From assembly GCA_910592205.1 (NCBI GenBank), contig CAJVPJ010000344.1, positions 1 to 27,823 on the forward strand: a stretch of 27,823 bases of DNA, in the 5' to 3' direction. This document shows positions 20,904-27,823 of the stretch, piece after piece; the first letter of the stretch is position 1; each line of letters opens with the position of its first letter. The translations under genes were made by a program, and so were the position numbers. The notes beneath the pieces are model-generated. The model saw only the letters and a list, made by a program, of their open reading frames with translations. It ran no database searches and had not been told where the DNA came from. Origin of the DNA: Paraglomus occultum (Eukaryota > Glomeromycota > Glomeromycetes > Paraglomerales > Paraglomeraceae).

Positions 20904-22896
20904 CAAAAAAAGAAGCGTTAAGAGAGAGGGGAAAGGCAGAAGTCAAATGCAATGCCGCTGACGGTATGTAACTTGGGCTTGAGTTTTAGCAACAGTAAAG
21001 TTGTGTTGAGTGATTCATGGGACGCACTTTAAAACTGAAACTTGGTTCATTTGCGTAGTACACATTAATTTGATAGCACTTACCATCTTTGGTATTCTCG
21101 TATCCGTTCGATTGTATAATTCGCGTTTGCTCAAATCGGCCCGTTCGATCCGCGACATGTGTTGATCAAAGCATGTCAATTCGCCGAAAGTTTCTTAGCA
21201 ATATCGAGCTTCTCTTCAAAGTTTCTGCTTCCCAAACGTAAATAGTGATACCAAATAGAAGCCAAGTATTGATATGCTTATATCACGTGTACATTATAAT
21301 GTGGTACATCTCATTGGCGAGAAGCAAGATCACTATTAAATAGATCCGTCGTACGAAAACAGTGCGTCATCAGTATTAAATTGCGTATCACTAACCTTTA
21401 AAAATAACGTCACTGTCAATACACCTGCAACGCTAACCCGAGATCTTCACTCTCTCGAGAGAAGATGTAAAAAACCCATCAGAAATAGTCCACGCTTTAA
21501 ATTGAAACAGAAACTTCATATACTTCATACCTCTCCCTGTTTAACTCTCCCAGTTTTATGGTAATAGTCATGGGACATGTTATGGTACAGGGGTTCGAAA
21601 TGTTGTCAATAGTGGTGGTCAACATGCCGATCATTATTTTTATACATGAAATTCTTGCTCCGGCGGCAGTTACTCCTATCGCAACCCCCTATTGATGCAA
21701 ATTACCCCCACATGATTTATATGCAGAAAATGCACTTGAGAAGTTTCTTTATCATGTTGTATAAACGTTCACTTCCTTCTTCTCTTAGCTCGCTAAAGAT
21801 GTTCGTTCGAAGTTAGAGTAGCCTACCCCCTGTAATTATAATAAATATACTAGTACTAGTACTAGTGCTAATACTAACACTACGACTGTTGAACTTGCGT
21901 AATAGTAGTAGTAGCAAGTAGTGGAGCTGTAAGTATTGATATTGTCATCTCAAGATGTTATTGCTTTGTCGAGGAATTCGCTTCTCATCGTAATACTCAT
22001 ACTTTGTGATTGTGTTGCAATTATACTAATACTAATACTAATATTAATTTGTTACAGCACTTTGGATGGTATGTATATTGTTATGGTAGAGGCGAATGTA
22101 GGATTCTGAGTTATTGGGATTATAGCAGGACTGAGGGAAAACTAGATAGAGGGAGATAAAAGTTTTACCCAGCAAATAATAGCAGTAGTCGGTAATAGTA
22201 CCTTTTGTTCACAGCTAACGGTTTCCATTATTACTATTTCGTCTATTACAGCAACCGTTTGGAGAGACGGCGGATGGAAGATTCTGCGAGTATAAATTAA
22301 TACGTGAACTCTGAGACTATTTTCCATGTTTCTAACACTAACGTTCTTTCATTTTCTTCATATTAATAGGACGTATATTAATATTATAATTAGTATTATA
22401 ATCAGTATTTGCAGTAAGTGCAAACTTTGTCTTATTATTATAATTATTTGTAATCGATTACTATTATTTACTATTACTATTACTATTACGAATATTATGT
22501 CAATGAATAAAAGTGCGTCAGTTTTCTAAAAAAGTGTGAGTGGAGGGAGGGTGATGTCGTTGAGTTGAATTGCTGATATTAGTGACTCTCGATAATCTTG
22601 TTGATAGAAGTATGCACACACACTTTGTTGTTGCTCATCGACCGTCTCTTTTTCATTGTGTTGGTCAGTCGTCCGTAATGTACTATATAATCTAGTGTTG
22701 CGAATCCAATCACAAACTTAAATTATCATTCAGAGAAAAACAAATATAATCCGATTTTTAATATTAATGTTTTATTTCTTATTATTACTAGTCAATCTCT
22801 ACACTACCATTCTAATGACCCGTGTGTATGCTTTAAGAGAAATTAGACAAATCTGACATATTTCAGTTAACTGTTGAATCAGTACTGCCTTCTAGC
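20904..22896. other. Intergenic region with trinucleotide microsatellites
   Basis: This lies between the transporter start and the 3' end of the unknown 515-aa gene (same strand). No gene is supported. It carries several short perfect runs: (ACT/AGT)n around 21848-21880, (AGT)n at 21903-21914, (ACTAAT)n at 22023-22048, and mixed ATT/ACT runs at 22370-22495. The transporter promoter should sit at its left edge. I could not define a site. Confidence 0.5.
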
Positions 22897-25201
22897 TTAT
22901 GGACTAAAGGTTGTTGACGTTATGCTCAAGGTTTCAATCCTTGCCCGTATGTCACTTTCGTCTTCATCAATGGGCAAAGATGTACCTTTCGTCATTACGT
23001 CTTTCACTTTATGCACAACTGCGTCAAAAAACCTCCTCAGTTGAAGTGCCTTCTTCAGAAGATCTTCTACTTTATGCTCTTCAACTGGCTTTAATGGTAT
23101 GTCCATATCTAATATTTCATACGCTTTAAAAAAGGTACCATTAAAGGTGTCTATAACTGAAATTGTCAAATGTGTCTTTTTGTTCAAGATCGCAATACTT
23201 GGTATATTATTTAACAGTTTTTTTAATATACTCGCCTCATTACAATCTGTTGCTTTCCCTTCAAAGCATACAGCACGGAGCATATCATGCCCATCTTTGC
23301 ATGAACGGACTGACTTCCTCCAATCGTCACGATGCTTCGGCTGTCCCATTTCTAATGATGAGAACTCACAGAAAGCGAGTTCCACATCAGTATCCAGAAA
23401 AGTTAGGCGGATACACAAGTCGGGCTTGTTCGGAGATGCAGCTGCCCCCATCTGCACCTTCCGAAGTCGTGACGATTCGCTCATGTGCTCTCCCCTGTAA
23501 TGCAACAATAGATTTGCGTATGTTAGTATGCCTGTCACAAGAGAATTAAACAGCCAATAAAAAACAAATATTACCATATACGCGCAAGCGTAGCTTCGCA
23601 ATTACCCAAAATTGGTATAAGGATTTTTGATATAGCTTCTACCACGAAGGCGTTTTCACTATAACTTGGATCCTCCAAGTTTGGTGTGCATGTCCAGATA
23701 TCCCGCCTAAAACATTCAATAGATACTTACAATTAATACTATTACTATTGCTATAACAAATCAATGTAACTGATAGCTTGATACTTACAATCCATTTAAC
23801 ACCCCAAATACCGTCCCCGCGTCTGCCCTGTACTGAGGATCTTGAATGCCACGTGGGTAGCTGATTCCATCCATATCTCTTAGACGAAATTCAGTCCCCA
23901 TCAAATGCTCATATGTGTTTACAAATTTGGTGAGCAATTTTCGGATCTTCTGTGGCAGATCGACTTCCCCCGATATCAAAGAGTCGTTTTCTTTTAACAA
24001 CTCTACTACGTCCGCAGGCAGCTGACTCATATGGGAGTCGCCAAAATTCGTCAAGTCTATCACCCCAGAAGCTAGCGGATCGGTTGGGTGAATCTTGTAC
24101 TTGTTCTTGTTCACCTTTTCTACTATTTCTTTTAAGATCGTCCTCACCGCTATATAAGCCGCCTTATCTCTCTCACTGCAAGAAGACGACTTTTCCATTT
24201 CGATCTAGAATATTTATTATAATCCGTATTAGAATTAGTGCGATTTATATTAACATTAATACTAATATAATAATAATGATAATATTATTACTAATAAACC
24301 AATTACTTACACATCGCTCAATAATTTTCTCGATATTTTCCTTTATTAAGCGCGTATTCTCATTCTTTTCGCTGGCTGCGCGCTAAAATAAATAGGGTGT
24401 TATGTTCAGCTGTATTGATAACAATAATAATAAACACTCCATTGAAGCCTCACCTCTCGCTTTACTTTTTGGTAAATTTCCGTAAATATGTCTTTCTAAA
24501 ATAGCAAATTATTAACTTCGGTTATTAAGCGTTATACAATAATAAAAGCATTTCACAATGTGTCATCGATATCAGACAGCGACCAATCAAATCAGTGTCA
24601 TTCGTATTATTATTATTAATATTATTATTATTATTATAAGTTTCATGCCGCTGACTACCGACGGGGTACTCAAGGCATAGCCCGTAGCAGCTTAACGCAA
24701 AAGCACCTCAGGATGCCAAGCGCACGACGACAAAACTCGTACAACTAATCCATTGTGTCTATGGAGCCGGCATTCTTTGTTCCATAGACTAAGACCTCGC
24801 ACGACGACGCCCGGACTAGCGTACTGACGTGGGCCCACGTCATAACCACAATTAACTACACATTTCGTATCATCATTAATATTAACGACAATAATTCAAA
24901 TAACAATACTCACTTTGTTTACGGTACGGAATTTATGCAACACTTTTCTCAGCTTTTCCCCCGCGTATTGCATCTTGTTCTCCTCATAGTATTTCGCAGC
25001 AGCCTCTGATTCATTCTTATATGCTACGGTCGCACTGGCTACCGTCACATTCGTATCCGCGAATGATCGTTTTCTGGGAAGGTATGTATGCTCCAACCAG
25101 TATTTGAAGAATGATCTCGCCTGAACCTCATTACGGTTTTTATAAAAGTGATTATTTTCGATGGGGGTGCTTTCGACGTGGGTGTTTTCGATATGTTGCA
25201 T
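22897..25201 (-). CDS. Protein of unknown function, six exons, faint nuclease-like core
   Basis: Six exons, 25201-24914, 24495-24454, 24382-24311, 24204-23789, 23706-23575 and 23494-22897, join in phase through GT-AG introns and give 515 aa. I do not recognise the family with certainty. Residues 1-135 are helical and charged and include FFKYWLEHTYLPRKRSF and small exons of 14 and 24 codons (KDIFTEIYQKVKRE, RAASEKNENTRLIKENIEK). The middle (ADVVELLKENDSLISG...) is also helical. Exon 6 has KPDLCIRLTFLDTDVELAFC followed by EFS, then KHRDDWRKSVRSCKDGHDML. The spacing of Asp342 and Glu360 on what look like consecutive beta strands recalls PD-(D/E)XK-like families expanded in Mucoromycota, but the Lys of the ExK pair is not obvious. 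The chain ends in a basic helix (VEDLLKKALQLRRFF) and an acidic tail. There is no signal peptide or membrane segment, so a soluble intracellular protein is likely. Confidence 0.75.
24645..24845. repeat. GC-rich palindromic insert inside intron 1
   Basis: About 200 bases of clearly higher GC sit in an otherwise AT-rich 418-nt intron (24913-24496). It contains a perfect 18-bp palindrome TGACGTGGGCCCACGTCA (24825-24842) and a perfect 9-bp hairpin (GTCTATGGA at 24757-24765 with TCCATAGAC at 24781-24789, 15-nt loop). A 10-bp direct repeat GCACGACGAC (24722-24731 and 24799-24808) is also present. The rest of the intron is ATT repeat. This looks like a small non-autonomous element, such as a MITE or SINE, or a structured regulatory segment. 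No target-site duplication could be fixed by eye. Confidence 0.5.
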
Positions 25202-26899
25202 ATTTACAAATGAGAAAGTGGTAATAGTAATGATATTAATATTGATAGTAGTTAATGAAATTCTGAAATAAAGACTTAGCTTTTCCGCTGTTCCTCTGTC
25301 TGTCTTTTATAAAATAATAGCGTCGGATCATAATTTCAAACGGCCGAAATTTGGTAACGTTTAACTGGTCAAAATTTGACATTATTAATATTAGTAATAT
25401 TAATATGAGTATCATGTCGCAAAGTTATTAATAGAAATTTGCCACCTCATTGTGGCGTCAATTTCACAAGACATTCGGCTGTTAAGACATCATGATATTA
25501 TGTAGCAAATGCAACCCATATTAATATCAAGTTGGGCACATTTAAGATAAAAGATTATGATAGTAGTAATATTAGTATTAGTATTAGTACAGTATTATTA
25601 TTATAACATATAATTAGAATCACCAGACTTTTTTATATCCGTGACTCAGTTGAGCGGTTTAGCAAAAAAAGCGAGCTGACGATACAAGTTGGTTAGTTTT
25701 GGCAAAGTTATCATCAGAATGACAATCAATAAATGTTCGGATGTTTGCACTTAGTGAAAGGAAAAACTTTTGTGAGCTACATTCGCTTCCACATCTGGTG
25801 CCGTGTATCAAAGTCAGGTCTACATTTCAGCTTGCAATGCTTACATTAAAAAAAAAAATCCGAAATCCTGTTTCGAGAGAGAAAATTTTTTCTTGTGATC
25901 GGAGAATTTGGTATTAGTATTAATAATTCCGGGTACTTACACCCAACATACCGGATAAAGTTAACTAAAACATGATCGCCACAACTTATGGTAATTGTAA
26001 ATGTTAAACATCACCCCTAAATAGTAATATATAGTAATAGTAAGTCGTCACAGTGCACCTCCCTTTTTTTTATTTGTTGCAGAAAATGATCAACACAATG
26101 TAGCAGTGATACAAAAACCCGTAAGTTTCAAATACAGTATCAAATTTCAAACACGCACACATGTTATTGCTATAGATCCAGTTTTATGTGTGAAGAAAGA
26201 ATTCTTTGTGAGGCACTATTATTTATTTATTTTTCAGTGTTTGAGTTAGATCTGTTTGTTTCATTTACAATAGCTTTGAAATAGCAGAAGAGCTTCAATT
26301 GTTTAGCGTAAGCATGTTGAACAAGTTTAGAAAATGTAAAGACGTATCTAATTCAACAAGAGGGTGCCAGCAGCTATTTAAAAGCTGTTAAAGTTTGGAA
26401 AAATTCATTCGCGAAAAAAGGATAAATTCGATGAAACAAAGTAGTAGTAGTATAACACAATTCTTAGTTAACTATTAGGAATATTTTATGTCAAATCTTT
26501 TCCGTAGAGTTGGCTGGAAAGTATAATAAAGGAAAATCTGTACATTATTAAAATGTTTTTCCTAATAAGGGAACCCTCCATAAATGCAAAACCCCATAAT
26601 AATAAATGCAACGCAGCAGAGGTGTTGCATTAGGGAGGTGTCACTGTATTATATTTTAACGTTTCAACGCAGTATGCAACTATTGCGAGTATGCATGAAA
26701 ATGAGCTGGCGCATACACTGAGCATAACAATAACAGAAGTAAAAAATAGTAGTAATAGTAAGAAATATAATAATAATAAAAATTAAAAATCTATTTAACT
26801 GGTTTCAACACGTTTATTATCGTGTCAAATTTGACTTTTTACAACCACTAAATCACATACTAACAGAACCGCTTAGATTAACAAAAAATTTTAAACAAT
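25202..26899. other. Divergent intergenic region
   Basis: This lies between the unknown 515-aa gene (minus) and the acidic Cys/His-rich gene (plus). No gene is supported. Trinucleotide runs occur near 25226-25250, 25383-25412, 25558-25605 and 26745-26780. A segment at 26083-26120 is bounded by a strong acceptor (T-rich then GCAG) and a perfect GTAAGT donor and is described among the findings. The right-hand gene's promoter should be near 26800, where no clear TATA box could be singled out. Confidence 0.45.
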
Positions 26900-27823
26900 A
26901 TGAGCAATTCCCAAATTACTTACATGGATGTCGACAATGTCGTCGCTGAGGATTTTATCGACAGCGTCGTCACTGATGATTTTATCGACAACTTTGTTGA
27001 AAATTTCGAAGGCAATTTTGAGAACACATATTCGACCGTACTTGCAAACGCCTTATTACGAGATAGTTATGATGAAAATGATGATGAAAATGATGACGAA
27101 AATGATGACGAAAATGATAATGAAAATGATCTAAATCGGGATGAATATTACAGTTCTTCTAGTCAAGTTCATTCCATAACGCAAGAAAAAGAAAAAGTCA
27201 TTACACCTACATCAACTTTCACCCCATGTATAGTTTTACATGTAATTGACGGAGAGGTGAAACGCTGCAACAGTACAGACCAACCATGTTCAATACGTCA
27301 ACTTGGGGGAATGTGGGAGATAGACGGGGATGACGATGCAGTTAAAAATAAAGACACACACCATTCGCTCGGAGTATGTCACCAGCATTTTATGTTTGAT
27401 CAGAATCAACTTCATCCTAAACAACATAAAAGCCGTAATCGGATTGTCGATGGTGACTTTGTTCTAAGTCATAGTTGTCTTTTTTGCAATAAAATAAAAA
27501 CATTTTCTTTTAGTCGTGGTATTGGTTGCAGTGAACATATGGCAAAGGTTAATGGATATAATGTTCAAGTACCTTGCCTAGGCGCTGATTGTCTATTTAC
27601 TGAAGGATCAATTGCACAAAGAAATTCTGCAGGTTATCGTGCACGTTATATCTGTACAACTTGCTTTCAGCAACAGGGTGGACATTTACGCGAAAAAGTT
27701 GGAAGAAATAAAGAATTTGTACCTTGTGGAAAACGTGGGGAACACCGTAATAGTAATGATGTATGCAATGCATTATCTGATATAGGAAGATGGATAATGT
27801 CTGTATCAGAATCAGGTGATAAA
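26900..27823 (+). CDS. Acidic, Cys/His-rich protein of unknown function (3' partial)
   Basis: From the ATG at 26900 the frame stays open for 308 codons to the window edge, so the 3' end is missing. The N-terminus holds a near-duplicate (EDFIDSVV / DDFIDNFV) followed by an acidic repeat (DENDDENDDEND..., about 27070-27131) encoded by imperfect 12-bp GATGATGAAAAT units. Then come several Cys/His groups: VKRCNSTDQPC, GVCHQHF, SHSCLFCNKIK, GIGCSEH, VPCLGADC, and YICTTCFQQQGGHLREK followed by FVPCGKRGEH. The spacing suggests multiple zinc-binding sites, and the layout resembles poorly described, repeated gene families of arbuscular mycorrhizal fungi (from memory). No signal peptide. I assign no function. 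A role in nucleic-acid or protein binding is only inference. No intron is needed in this part. Confidence 0.7.
   Translation, partial: MSNSQITYMDVDNVVAEDFIDSVVTDDFIDNFVENFEGNFENTYSTVLANALLRDSYDENDDENDDENDDENDNENDLNRDEYYSSSSQVHSITQEKEKVITPTSTFTPCIVLHVIDGEVKRCNSTDQPCSIRQLGGMWEIDGDDDAVKNKDTHHSLGVCHQHFMFDQNQLHPKQHKSRNRIVDGDFVLSHSCLFCNKIKTFSFSRGIGCSEHMAKVNGYNVQVPCLGADCLFTEGSIAQRNSAGYRARYICTTCFQQQGGHLREKVGRNKEFVPCGKRGEHRNSNDVCNALSDIGRWIMSVSESGDK

Noticed and set aside
22911-23549. Three plus-strand frames opposite the last exon of the 515-aa gene
   Set aside because: The minus-strand exon joins five others in phase; the plus frames are antisense shadows.
26928-27134. Plus-strand frame rich in Met/Lys (MMKMMMKMM...)
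   Set aside because: It is an alternative frame of the GATGATGAAAAT repeat; the frame from 26900 is open across the repeat and to the window end.
1-27823. tRNA, rRNA, snRNA genes and CRISPR arrays
   Set aside because: Scanning by eye for T-loop GTTCRANNC strings, known snRNA starts and regularly spaced repeats gave nothing convincing; the two TTCGAA/TTCAATCC-like hits (about 21594 and 22931) lack a cloverleaf context.

Overview
The window reads as nuclear DNA of a filamentous fungus, most likely Glomeromycotina (arbuscular mycorrhizal type) or a close Mucoromycota relative. That placement is inference. It rests on AT-rich intergenic DNA full of ATT/AGT/ACT trinucleotide runs, genes cut by short GT-AG introns (about 60-420 nt), a Hal4/Hal5/Npr1-type kinase, an Ale1-type MBOAT acyltransferase, and transposon relics plus a Crinkler-like nuclease gene. 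I see no bacterial operons, CRISPR arrays, rRNA or tRNA genes.

Layout. 1-2405: left end of a Ty3/gypsy-like LTR retrotransposon, with an LTR tail, a tRNA primer-binding site, gag with a zinc knuckle, and a -1-frame protease broken off just after its catalytic core. 2410-4624 (minus): decayed second element, a coiled-coil ORF relic and a frameshifted transposon-type gene with a DNAGGQNKNN motif. 5052-6629 (minus): multi-exon Crinkler-like protein with a C-terminal PD-(D/E)XK nuclease. 7051-7521 (plus): small predicted one-TM protein with an Asn-rich tail. 7783-8407 (minus): two weak ORFs. 8408-11085: long stretch without a supportable gene, with a hairpin-forming repeat near 10.2 kb.

11086-13573 (minus): 7-exon lysophospholipid acyltransferase (555 aa). 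16033-17751 (plus): 3-exon Hal4/Hal5-type kinase (502 aa). 18182-20903 (minus): 5-exon MFS transporter (611 aa), convergent with the kinase. 22897-25201 (minus): 6-exon protein of unknown function (515 aa) with a faint nuclease-like core and a GC-rich palindromic insert in its first intron. 26900 to the window end (plus): partial gene for an acidic, Cys/His-rich protein.

For the four well-resolved multi-exon genes I built the exon model by hand. Splice phases agree at every junction and coding lengths are multiples of three, which is the main support for those models. The genes do not form an obvious pathway. Kinase, transporter and acyltransferase look like ordinary housekeeping or membrane-physiology genes between repeat-rich islands. 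I did not find a clearly new multi-gene system. The most notable items are the gag-pro frameshift site, the unusual splice sites of the nuclease gene, the palindromic intronic insert and the two unrecognised protein families near the right end.
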